Origin: Pontibacter virosus | Lineage (GTDB): Bacteria; Bacteroidota; Bacteroidia; Cytophagales; Hymenobacteraceae | Assembly: GCF_003096355.1 (NCBI RefSeq) | Contig: NZ_QEKI01000005.1 | Location: 218,825-282,824 of the forward strand | Direction of reading: 5' to 3' | Length of the DNA: 64,000 bases | Shown here: positions 45,501-52,272 of the stretch, piece after piece | How the letters are laid out: the number at the start of each line of letters is the position of its first letter | Position numbering within the stretch: the stretch's first letter is position 1 | Position numbers and translations under genes: made by a program | Notes under the pieces: model-generated | Seen by the model: the letters and a program-made list of their open reading frames with translations, nothing else | Told to the model about the DNA's origin: nothing | The model's database searches: none

Positions 45501-46049
45501 GCCCTCACAGCCGTTGGCGTCGGTGGCGGTTACTGTAATGGAGTACAGACCGGGAGCAGTGTAGGTATGGCTCGTTCGCTCAAACTCGGCGCCAAGGGTG
45601 CTGCTCTTGCCATCGCCCCAATTTATGGTATAGCCCGTGTTAGTGGCAGCTGTCTTGGAGGCGTTCTCTACCTCTAACTTAAATGAGTTGGCGCTGCCGG
45701 TGTAGCTGCAATAGGTAAAGTCGTACAGCGGATCTTTAATGGTGGCATCAGGCCTATCGCTGATGAAGACAGGAGCAGAAGTAGCCGTACAGCCGCTCTC
45801 CGAGGTGGTGGTAACTGTGTAGGTGGCTGCTGAATTGACGGTAATACGCTGGGTGGTAGCGCCGTTCGACCACTTGTAACTGGCTGCCTCTGTGGCAGTA
45901 AGGATCGTTTCGTCTTCAGTACACAGCGAGGAGGGACCCGAAATAGTTATAATAGGAGTGCAACTTTCTGCTGCGGTTTTTGTACCAAAACATAGCACAT
46001 AAAGCAAGGTGAGCACTACAAATGTGAGGCTCTTTTGTACCGGTTGCAT
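39513..46049 (-). CDS. Giant repetitive surface protein with T9SS type B sorting domain
   Basis: A 2178-residue secreted protein. The signal peptide is at 1-27 (SLTFVVLTLLYVLCFGTKTAA). PKD-like domains occupy about residues 110-600 (YTINWGDGKSSTLGAEF, LYSITVTATDANGC). An array of eleven Ig-like units of about 93 residues follows (pattern NNTIxxxxxxICxGxxPxxLxGxxPTGG, YTYxWExS, WFRRxVxSGxC). One different Ig-like unit interrupts it after the fourth (VVGLPAAPEVAPLTICEGSS). Further Ig-like regions precede the C-terminal type B sorting domain, VYVPNTFTPNQDGVNDVW to GSVTIVK, the CHU_C/gliding-motility type. A role as a SprB-like adhesin or gliding surface protein is likely, but its ligand is unknown. 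PorP/SprF follows it. Confidence 0.9.
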   Translation of the reverse strand: MQPVQKSLTFVVLTLLYVLCFGTKTAAESCTPIITISGPSSLCTEDETILTATEAASYKWSNGATTQRITVNSAATYTVTTTSESGCTATSAPVFISDRPDATIKDPLYDFTYCSYTGSANSFKLEVENASKTAATNTGYTINWGDGKSSTLGAEFERTSHTYTAPGLYSITVTATDANGCEGTFTEKLFIGSNPGLGITSDGNNIDCAPVSYGFRITGVEGNSPHTVYTFQFDDGTPAYVFKHNELPADRILRHEFLESSKDKPNGFTLKGTATNQCNVSIATFTGIRISKGPIADFAIGNVCLNEPVRFQDKTKNGYDASARTDRYRVQWEIFPATGWQFTSGNGTTLSPNVVFNELGEYMVRLTAYPLDPNSTCLPTVMEQMIVVNDVPKAAFDLTPDGGVCAPSIFRAQNKSTGADLKYTWTVSAKEGWSFAEGTDANSENPVFSFDKSGSYTVSLLASSFCSAVSKQETEIIVIHKPITTLPAAQTYCGPQTIAFSEINGAHKPTYDAQSGTISAYRWEVSGPASVTFEEGTHAGAAYPIVRFAEPGTYNVKVTATNECGDSEEATQQITIDAIPALELSAPKEAVCLNSGIMQLQASHEGGSWSGSEFVTADGRFNPAAVGAYTLTYTYRADVCEVSEAITITVNDLPVAPTVQPVATLCPGSNVVLQVLQAEGSVQWYDQPSGGQLLHEGSNFQTAALDKTTTFYAQTTVEGGCSSVRTPLKVEVYPATPAPVVAPVTLCGAGSSATFVAEGNAGAYEWFTDAAATQLLETGRSFTAHNLPEGTSTFYVRGVTNGCSSPVVAATATILPALDRNTLNEVAVVCAGQSPALLTGTSPVGGNGSYTYRWEASVTNAGEGFEVINGATAASFQPGTLNRTTWFRRTVLSAGCSHTSAPIAVTVTPVIDQNTITTSAPICEGAEAPALVGSEPTGGTGSYTYTWEYSTTGTNGSFKTAKGNNLERHYNPGVLNETTWFRRKVTSGACQEHISEAVKVTVVKPITMNFVSVQQNTICSGSAPSVIIGSMPQGGTGQKTYRWEMRTEEGSFEPALGTNTGLNYTPQIKDKTMFYRRVVAGGPCGENFSNEIQILVQPAIAANTIQIAGQPVICEGTAAATLTGAQPTGGNGSYTYRWLYNTAGPHATFSPAPGNNTGLHYASPATLTQTTWYIREVISGECISNSDVVEVTVVGLPAAPEVAPLTICEGSSATLTVNSHTTNTFRWYANATAQEYLFEGYSFETEVLQQTTTFFVEAVNVNGCGSSERLPVTVTVNKRIDSNSLTAPSASICAGQRPSVLTGTTPTGGNGSYTYQWESSVTGANTGFGPIAGATDATYQPETLDKTTWFRRVVLSGPCEAHISPAVKVDVLPAISNNTITVEKSTICAGDVLQLLKGAAPTGGNGTYTYLWESSRDGQHFTAAAGTNNQPDYQAPAPLTERMWYRRVVFSGPCQQSVSPALQIVVQPVIANNTITTQSHAVCAGDTPGELKGTRPTGGNEQPVYLWESRTEGTEFAPAAGNNTGMNYQPGQLAETTWFRRKVVAGECFNTSAEVRILVNAVIANNTISTDQVICTGTAPAKLTGSQPSGGTGSYTFYWEAAGNDGMFRKVNSSASADLTVGILTTTTSFRRVVESGPCQHVSNVVTITVSPVISNNTIGLNQSIFRGQTPAPLSGTNPSGGAGAGTYTYLWESSFSQQGGYQSAAGINNGRHYTPEALHESTWFRRRVLSGGCETVSDPVLIEVHKGVTNNNIYSDQVICAGNKPAALNGSVPVGGDGQFLYLWLASTKGAKTGFMTATGQSTGKDYSPAALTQSTWFRRVVLSGPKPDTSAAVFINVRPPMANNRISTSQTICYGTAPSLLVGTLPTGGSGNYNYTWESSTSGPDNGYTTAVGSNSGKDIQSAVLTQTTWFRRIVTSESCERLVSEAIKVTVTPLPEMPSASSQTICHSTKTTLTATGKGGRLEWYDRATGGNPIQVGNNFTTPVLTSTTTYYVQEVASSCASERRAVTVTVPAPSANAGMDQTLMLGRTVQLQASGGTTYSWSPAEGLSNPNIANPYAKPEKTTTYTVTVTNEAGCVSTDEVTVTVQQLVYVPNTFTPNQDGVNDVWEILNIEQYPNCKVQVFNQWGNTVFSSEGYKLPWDGRQNGKELPIATYYYLIQLDNQEKPLSGSVTIVK

Positions 46050-47025
46050 AGGGTATTTTGTATAAGTTTGCTATAGATGAATGCTTTTTTATGAAAATGG
46101 CGATGGCCGGAAAATTCAATTCAGTTTCAGAGGATAATTTGAAAGGAAAAGTAGCTCTATCTACTCTCCCTTTTGTCATTCAGTTAGTTAGCAAGGTGTC
46201 AGGAAAATGATTTCTGAGGCCTTGAAACTTTTATCATCTTTGGCTGAACATTTTCATGGTCTGTCCGTATTGTGCAAAATGTTTTTTGGACTTACTTGGT
46301 TCAAATAATTGTAAATTTTTTATGAATCAGAATTCAAGGATTATCAAAGTATAGCGAGCATTATTCCCGGATACTATCCTAGATTAGCTCCAGAGCCAGC
46401 TATTTTACCCCTATGGGTCACTTTATGAGATGAGAGGAAGCAGAAGAAGAGAAGTATTTGAATTATTTCAATATGATATTAAACCCTGTTTGGGTATATA
46501 TGACAAGTATATTCTTGTGTCCTTTCAAATAAATTAATCCTTTTTAGTTTGCCTGATTTATTATCGACAATCCTTTCAAAGGTTTAGGGCGGATCAATAA
46601 TTTTTTTATAAAAAATAATCTGGCCCCAAACTGAAACCTTACCAGAAATAGCAAGCCAAAAAGTATAAATTATATGAATATTTATATAATAAAGGTATAT
46701 GTTATAATTTTAACTAATATCTATTTAAAAATATAAATATGTTAATATCTGGGCGTTTAATTTTATTAATGAATTATCGATAAATTAATAAACCTTAATA
46801 TAAATGCAGTCGTATTTCAGTCTAAATTCTGATTGTTAACTGCGCAGAGAATTCAAACAGTTATAAAATAGAAGAAAATTAAAAACTAAAGGTGAATATA
46901 GACATTAAGGTTGTCATTGGTCCCGGAGCAACGTGGGGATTGACAAAGTGATTGAAGACGAGTGTCGCAAGAAGGTCAATTTAGGGAAAAAGGGAATTAT
47001 GATTCAATAAGTACAATTTCAGGTT
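46050..47025. other. 976-base AT-rich spacer upstream of exopolysaccharide genes
   Basis: The region is strikingly AT-rich, notably 46600-46880 (runs such as tatttatataataaagg), unlike the GC-balanced genes around it. No long open reading frame or RNA gene was recognised. It separates the divergent surface-protein operon from the exopolysaccharide operon, so it may hold promoters for both. At its right end lies a short coding-like remnant (46892-47010). Confidence 0.5.
46892..47010 (+). pseudogene. Possible frameshifted coding remnant
   Basis: A GTG at 46892 with AAAGG upstream opens VNIDIKVVIGPGATWGLTK then a stop. Overlapping in another frame, GTG at 46933 reads VGIDKVIEDECRKKVNLGKK and ends at a TAA at 47008-47010. 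Joined by a one-base shift the two pieces read as one plausible peptide (IGPGAxVGIDKVIEDECR). It sits 15 bases before the first exopolysaccharide gene. This could be the tail of a lost gene, a short leader peptide or chance. I cannot name the parent protein. Confidence 0.3.
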
Positions 47026-48420
47026 ATGCATAAATACAGACACTATAATAGTTTTAATAGAATAATCTTATTAATACTAGACATTACGTTGATAGCTTTC
47101 GCGTTTAAGCTTTCAAACCTTTTCAGATACGGCGACTTAGAGCTCACACACCAGTACAGTATTTTCTTTGTACTATTTGCGCTCGTGTGGTGGATCGTGT
47201 CAGGGTTCAAGAACTTTGTTTTCAGAGTCGACGGTTTCCTGCCGGTAGGTAGAAAGACTGGCAACCTGTTGAATGCCTTTGCAATACACGCCGTGATTCT
47301 TACCAGCTGTATTGTGATCTTCAACCTGGAGCATCTGTCTCGTCTGTTGCTTCTCTATACCTATCTGTTTACAGCCCTGCTGATTGGTGTTAGCCGTGTG
47401 GTTCTTTTCCTGGCCCAGCGCTACTTCTCAAAATCAGACATGGCCTACAGCCGCTACGTGATCGTAGGTATGGGACCAGCCGCTATCAACCTGCACCAGA
47501 CCTTCAGCAACGACGAAGCACCAGGCCGCAAGTTCATGGGCTTCTTTTCGGACAAAGCAGACGAATTGAGCAAGCATAGCAGCATGGTGAAAGGCAATGT
47601 GTCTGACCTGCAGGAGTTCTGCCTCCAGAACAACATCGACGAGGTATACTATACCTTGCCAGTAAACGACAAAGAGCACATCGACGAACTGACTGAGTTT
47701 GCTGACGAGAACTTCATCTACTTCCGTATTGTGCCTGATTTCAGCGCCATTGTGCAGCGCGAAGTGAACATGTACTTCTACCAGAACATCCCGATGATCA
47801 GTGTGCGCAAAGAGCCACTGGAGCAAGTGACCAACCGTGTTGCGAAGCGCGTATTCGACATCGCCTTCTCATCTGCCGTTATCCTGCTTCTGTTCCCGAT
47901 CGTGATGCCGATTATCGCGCTGGCTATCAAAATCAGCTCGCCTGGCCCGATCTTCTTCAAGCAGCTGCGTCCTGGTAAAAAGAACCGCCTGTTTGTGTGC
48001 TACAAGTTCAGAACCATGCGTGTCAACAACAACACAGAGCTTCAGGCCACAAAAGACGACCCGCGTGTGACAAGAGTAGGTGCTTTCCTGCGCAAGACGA
48101 ACCTGGACGAACTGCCACAGTTCTTTAACGTACTGCTAGGCGATATGTCCGTAGTAGGACCACGTCCGAACCTGGTGTCGCAGCTGGATCATTACTCTAA
48201 AGTGATCAACAAGTACAAGATGCGTCACTTCGTAACACCGGGTATTACAGGCTATGCACAGGTAAGCGGCTACCGCGGCGAAACCAAAGAAGTGCACCTG
48301 ATGGAGAAGCGTGTGGAGTACGATGTGAAGTACATGGAAAACTGGAGCTTCATGATGGACATGAAAATCATCTTCCTGACAGTATGGAACATGGTGAAAG
48401 GCGAGAAAAATGCATACTAA
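47026..48420 (+). CDS. Polyprenyl-phosphate sugar-1-phosphate transferase (exopolysaccharide initiation)
   Basis: A 464-residue membrane enzyme of the WcaJ/WbaP type. About four N-terminal membrane helices lie within residues 10-140, then a CoA-binding-like Rossmann region ([16 protein letters not shown]). The last ~200 residues form the catalytic bacterial sugar transferase domain with [62 protein letters not shown] and YGITG-like [10 protein letters not shown]. It transfers a sugar-1-phosphate from a nucleotide sugar to undecaprenyl phosphate and starts repeat-unit assembly on the inner membrane. The likely donor is UDP-glucose or UDP-galactose, but this is not shown. The next gene overlaps it by 11 bases. 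Confidence 0.92.
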   Translation: MHKYRHYNSFNRIILLILDITLIAFAFKLSNLFRYGDLELTHQYSIFFVLFALVWWIVSGFKNFVFRVDGFLPVGRKTGNLLNAFAIHAVILTSCIVIFNLEHLSRLLLLYTYLFTALLIGVSRVVLFLAQRYFSKSDMAYSRYVIVGMGPAAINLHQTFSNDEAPGRKFMGFFSDKADELSKHSSMVKGNVSDLQEFCLQNNIDEVYYTLPVNDKEHIDELTEFADENFIYFRIVPDFSAIVQREVNMYFYQNIPMISVRKEPLEQVTNRVAKRVFDIAFSSAVILLLFPIVMPIIALAIKISSPGPIFFKQLRPGKKNRLFVCYKFRTMRVNNNTELQATKDDPRVTRVGAFLRKTNLDELPQFFNVLLGDMSVVGPRPNLVSQLDHYSKVINKYKMRHFVTPGITGYAQVSGYRGETKEVHLMEKRVEYDVKYMENWSFMMDMKIIFLTVWNMVKGEKNAY

Positions 48421-49246
48421 CGATTTAATGGAACCAAGCACCCTACGCAGAACAGCGGCACCCCTGCAGCAAAAGCGTCGCTTACTGAATTCCTATATTA
48501 CCACTGGCAGTTTCAACGAATTTGTGGAGCAAGTCTTCTGGATGACAGATAACCGAGACTCCTCTTATGTGTGCTTTGCCAATGTGCACATGCTTGTGGA
48601 AGCCTACCAGGACCCGAACTTTAACCAGATACTCAACGAGGCAGATGTGGCTTCGCCGGACGGTGGTCCGCTTTCTAAACTGATGAAGCTGAAGTATGGC
48701 CACCAGCAGGATCGCGTGCCAGGGATGGACCTGATGCCACGTCTGATTGAGGAGGCCGCTGTCCGAGGTAAGTCGGTTTTCTTCTACGGTTCTACGGACG
48801 ATGTACTGGAAGCCGTGGTCGCTACTGCAAAGGCAAAGCATCCTGCACTGCGTGTGGCAGGTCATTATTCCCCGCCGTTCCGTCAGCTAACAGAGGACGA
48901 AGACCAGTCGATTGTGGATATGATCAACGATGCGGGAGCCGACCTTGTTTTTGTAGCCTTGGGTTGCCCGAAGCAGGAGCGTTGGATGGCGGAGCACAAA
49001 GGCCGCGTGAAAGCGTGTATGCTCGGGGTTGGCCAGGCCTATATGACGTATGCCGGCTTGGAGAAGCGCTTGCCAAAGTGGGCGCGCGATCTTTCGCTCG
49101 AGTGGACTTACCGATTGTACCAGGAGCCGAAGCGACTCTGGAAGCGCTATTTGGTTACGAATAGCACTTTCGTATACCTGACCCTGAAAGACATGTTTTG
49201 GCCTAAAGATAAACATAACAAAGCCACCACTGTTACGGTAGGCTAG
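48410..49246 (+). CDS. WecB/TagA/CpsF-family glycosyltransferase
   Basis: A 278-residue GT26 enzyme. Family motifs: EADVASPDGGPLSKLMKL, VPGMDLMPRLIEEA, SVFFYGSTDDVLE and FVALGCPKQERWMAEHKG, then LGVGQAYMTYAG. It probably adds N-acetylmannosamine or a related sugar to the lipid-linked intermediate made by the preceding enzyme. The ATG at 48410 overlaps the end of the upstream gene by 11 bases, suggesting translational coupling; an in-frame ATG at 48428 is an alternative. A strong terminator follows, so the first two genes form their own unit. Confidence 0.88.
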   Translation: MHTNDLMEPSTLRRTAAPLQQKRRLLNSYITTGSFNEFVEQVFWMTDNRDSSYVCFANVHMLVEAYQDPNFNQILNEADVASPDGGPLSKLMKLKYGHQQDRVPGMDLMPRLIEEAAVRGKSVFFYGSTDDVLEAVVATAKAKHPALRVAGHYSPPFRQLTEDEDQSIVDMINDAGADLVFVALGCPKQERWMAEHKGRVKACMLGVGQAYMTYAGLEKRLPKWARDLSLEWTYRLYQEPKRLWKRYLVTNSTFVYLTLKDMFWPKDKHNKATTVTVG

Positions 49247-49251
49247 CCATC

Positions 49252-49297
49252 AAAAAATGCGCTGTGCAGGTTTAGAAGCCCGCAGCGCATTTTTTTA
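49252..49297 (+). terminator. Intrinsic terminator after WecB-type gene
   Basis: AAAAAATGCGCTG (49252-49264) pairs with CAGCGCATTTTTT (49283-49295), with an 18-base partly structured loop and T-rich end. Confidence 0.75.
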
Positions 49298-49544
49298 TCC
49301 GATCTTTCGATTTTCATAACGGTACTTTCCAGCGGATAAAGCGCAACAGCTCAACTTATCAGCCCAACACAGGTATAAGAACTTGATGGTTACTGGCTGA
49401 GGAATAATGTGATCCGTGAAGTATTGATAATCAGGTTGATACTTTTATATCGCTGGAAAATCTGCATTATCAAAATCAAAATATAGTAATTGTCGTATAG
49501 AAGACCGATTTAAATAGAAATTCACCCCAAACCCTTTAGAATCA

Positions 49545-50345
49545 ATGAAAGCTGTAATACTGGCAGGCGGATACGGAACCCGCATCAGTGAGGAAAGTGG
49601 TATCAGGCCGAAACCCATGGTGGAAATCGGCGGAAAGCCAATCCTCTGGCATATCATGAAAATATACTCAGCCCATGGCATCAACGATTTTGTGATCTGC
49701 TGCGGTTACAAAGGCCACATGATCAAAGAGTATTTCGCCAACTACTTCCTGTATAACTCCGATGTGACCTTCGACATGAGCAACAACAGCATGGAGGTGC
49801 ACCGGAACAAAACCGAATCCTGGAAAGTGACGCTGGTTGACACCGGCGAGGGAACGCTAACGGGCGGCCGCCTGAAGCGCGTTCGCGATTACATTGGCGA
49901 CGAAACCTTCTGCCTGACTTATGGCGACGGTGTGAGTGACATCGATGTTAGCGCCTCGATTGCGTTCCACAGACAGCAGGGCACCAAGGCTACGCTTACT
50001 GCAGTACAGCAGCCTGGCCGTTTTGGCGTCTTTACGCTTTCCGGTGAAGACACCCATGTGCGCCACTTCCAGGAAAAGCCCGAAGGCGGCGAGCAGCCCT
50101 GGATTAATGGTGGCTTCTTTGTGCTGGAGCCCTCGGTGATTGATTACATAGACGGCGACCACACCACCTGGGAGCGCGAGCCAATGGAGCGTCTGGCCCG
50201 CGAAGGCGAGATGTCTGCCTTTAAGCACACTGGTTTCTGGCAGCCAATGGACACCCTCCGTGATAAGAATTATCTGGAAGAACTGATCCAGCAGGGCAAG
50301 GCGCCGTGGTATAAAGTAATTCAAAACCAACCTGTAAATGCCTAA
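49545..50345 (+). CDS. rfbF: Glucose-1-phosphate cytidylyltransferase
   Basis: A 266-residue nucleotidyltransferase. Family motifs: [38 protein letters not shown] with the nucleotide-binding GGxGTR and catalytic Lys, [40 protein letters not shown], and [14 protein letters not shown]. The CCGYKG and TGGR signatures and the length are typical of RfbF/DdhA. It makes CDP-glucose from CTP and glucose-1-phosphate. The CDP-glucose 4,6-dehydratase gene follows, so the pathway to CDP-4-keto-6-deoxyglucose is in place. Confidence 0.93.
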   Translation: MKAVILAGGYGTRISEESGIRPKPMVEIGGKPILWHIMKIYSAHGINDFVICCGYKGHMIKEYFANYFLYNSDVTFDMSNNSMEVHRNKTESWKVTLVDTGEGTLTGGRLKRVRDYIGDETFCLTYGDGVSDIDVSASIAFHRQQGTKATLTAVQQPGRFGVFTLSGEDTHVRHFQEKPEGGEQPWINGGFFVLEPSVIDYIDGDHTTWEREPMERLAREGEMSAFKHTGFWQPMDTLRDKNYLEELIQQGKAPWYKVIQNQPVNA

Positions 50346-50424
50346 AGGGCACAAGGTATAGCAGAATGTTTGCGGCTTGCGTATAACATATCCTATACCT
50401 GACCATTTAGCGAAACATAAGCTG

Positions 50425-51531
50425 ATGAAGAGAGAATTTCTGCAGCAAACCTATCAAAACAAAAAAGTATTTCTGACGGGCCATACCGGTTTCAAAGGCT
50501 CCTGGATGTTGCAAATGCTGCACTCCCTTGGTGCTGAAGTGATGGGCTACGCCCTTGCCCCTGAAACCGAAGAGGACATGTATCACCTGATCGACGGCGA
50601 CAGTCTGTGCGATTCTGTGATAGCGGATATCCGGGATAAAGATGCCGTAGAAAAGGCCGTGTTGCGTTTTCAGCCGGACTTTATCTTCCATCTGGCCGCC
50701 CAGCCCTTGGTGCGCCTGTCTTACGAGTTTCCCTCTGAGACCTTTGCGGTGAACGCTGTAGGTACGGCCCATGTGCTGGATGCAGTGCGCAAACTGGAGA
50801 AGCCTTGTACCGTCGTGCTGATCACGACAGACAAGGTATACGAAAACAAGGAATGGGTATACCCCTACCGCGAAAGCGACCAACTAGGCGGCTACGACCC
50901 GTATAGCGCTAGTAAAGCCTGTGCGGAGCTCGTGATCTCGTCTTATACCCGCTCGTTCTTCCATCCGGAGGACTACAGCAAGCATCAGAAAGCGATTGCC
51001 AGCACCCGCGCGGGCAACGTAATCGGCGGTGGCGACTGGGCCAAAGACCGCATTATACCGGATATTGTGCGGGCACTAAGGGTAGGAGAGCCAGTAACAG
51101 TACGCAACCCGAATGCAGTGCGTCCATGGCAGCATGTGCTGGAGCCGCTGGGCGGTTACCTTTTGCTCGGCGCTAAAATGACAGAAGATCCGAAAAACTT
51201 TGGTGGCGCCTGGAACTTCGGTCCGCAGGCCGGCGACAACAGTCCGGTGGAGGATTTGGTACAGAAGGCCCTGCAGGTATGGGGATCGGGTAGCTACGAT
51301 AAACCTGAGCTCAAGAATCAACCCCACGAAGCGGGTCTGCTCAAACTTGACATCAGCAAAGCGCTGGTAGAACTGGGCTGGACACCGAAGTACAACTCGT
51401 CACAGGCGATCGAGCGCACCATCGGCTGGTACAAAAACTATCACGAGGGTATAACCGACATCAAGGAATTTACGATGGGGCAGATTTCGGAATACCTGGA
51501 AGACGAGCAACCCGTATACCTGCCTTCTTAA
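50425..51531 (+). CDS. rfbG: CDP-glucose 4,6-dehydratase
   Basis: A 368-residue extended SDR. The NAD+-binding motif is FLTGHTGFKGSWM; the dehydratase signatures include IFHLAAQPLVRLSYEFPSET, TTDKVYENKEWVYPYRE, and the YxxxK motif in GYDPYSASKACAEL. TRAGNVIGGGDWAKDRIIPD and VRNPNAVRPWQHVLEPL are typical of RfbG/DdhB. It converts CDP-glucose to CDP-4-keto-6-deoxyglucose. The ATG at 50425 is preferred; an upstream in-frame start would add 16 residues. A terminator follows it, splitting the sugar cluster. Confidence 0.93.
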   Translation: MKREFLQQTYQNKKVFLTGHTGFKGSWMLQMLHSLGAEVMGYALAPETEEDMYHLIDGDSLCDSVIADIRDKDAVEKAVLRFQPDFIFHLAAQPLVRLSYEFPSETFAVNAVGTAHVLDAVRKLEKPCTVVLITTDKVYENKEWVYPYRESDQLGGYDPYSASKACAELVISSYTRSFFHPEDYSKHQKAIASTRAGNVIGGGDWAKDRIIPDIVRALRVGEPVTVRNPNAVRPWQHVLEPLGGYLLLGAKMTEDPKNFGGAWNFGPQAGDNSPVEDLVQKALQVWGSGSYDKPELKNQPHEAGLLKLDISKALVELGWTPKYNSSQAIERTIGWYKNYHEGITDIKEFTMGQISEYLEDEQPVYLPS

Positions 51532-51543
51532 TCTGAACGACAG

Positions 51544-51577
51544 ACACCTGCAAGGCAACCCTTTGCAGGTGTTTTTT
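51544..51577 (+). terminator. Intrinsic terminator between rfbG and the epimerase gene
   Basis: ACACCTGCAA (51544-51553) and TTGCAGGTGT (51563-51572) form a 10-bp stem followed by six T. It stands inside the otherwise co-directional sugar cluster, so the epimerase is likely read from its own promoter or by readthrough. Confidence 0.75.
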
Positions 51578-51593
51578 AAATGCATCAACATAC

Positions 51594-52145
51594 ATGATCT
51601 TTACAGAGACCAAACTAAAAGGCGCCTACATTATCGACATCAAAAAGCTGGAGGACGAGCGTGGCTTTTTCGGCCGGGCTTACTGCCAGCAAGAGTTCGA
51701 ACAGTACGGACTGAACACTAACCTGGTGCAGGCCAATGTGAGCTACAACTACAAAAAAGGCACCCTGCGTGGCATGCACATGCAACTGGCTCCGCACGCC
51801 GAGACCAAACTGGTGCGCTGCACCCGTGGGGCCATCTACGACGTGATCGTGGATCTGCGTCCTGACTCGGAGACGTATAAGCAATGGATCGGCGTGGAGC
51901 TGACTGCTGATAACTACCGCATGCTCTATGTGCCGGAAGGCTTCGCGCACGGCTACCTGACGCTGAAGGACAACTCCGACGTGATGTATCAGGTAACGGC
52001 CTTTTATGCGGCGGCAGCGGAGCGCGGCCACCGCTGGAACGACCCGGCTTTCAATATTCAGTGGCCAATGGAGCCGCAGATCATCTCGGAGAAAGACCAG
52101 AACCATCCGTTGCTGGAAGCTATACCTGAGCAATCGACCTTGTAA
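51594..52145 (+). CDS. RmlC-like nucleotide-sugar 3,5-epimerase
   Basis: A 183-residue cupin of the dTDP-4-dehydrorhamnose 3,5-epimerase family. Motifs: IDIKKLEDERGFFGRAY, YNYKKGTLRGMHMQ, LVRCTRGAIYDVIVDLRPDS, MLYVPEGFAHGYLTL and WNDPAFNIQWP. The key His in GMHMQ and GFAHGY are kept. Because it lies beside rfbF and rfbG and no dTDP-sugar genes are present, the true substrate is more likely a CDP-linked 4-keto-6-deoxy sugar. Alternatively dTDP-sugar genes may lie outside the window. Confidence 0.88.
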   Translation: MIFTETKLKGAYIIDIKKLEDERGFFGRAYCQQEFEQYGLNTNLVQANVSYNYKKGTLRGMHMQLAPHAETKLVRCTRGAIYDVIVDLRPDSETYKQWIGVELTADNYRMLYVPEGFAHGYLTLKDNSDVMYQVTAFYAAAAERGHRWNDPAFNIQWPMEPQIISEKDQNHPLLEAIPEQSTL

Positions 52146-52272
52146 ATGAGTGAATTACAGGGATTGGGCACTTGACATAAGACAGACAGAATTCTATACC
52201 TCGAGCTGAGTTGGATCTTGTCCGAAACCGAATGAAGTCGTTTTAACAAAAGCGCATTTTAAAAGAAGAATT

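Noticed and set aside
45916..46179. 87-codon minus-strand frame covering the start of the giant protein
   Set aside because: It is in another frame over the signal peptide region of the 2178-residue protein and has no supporting features.
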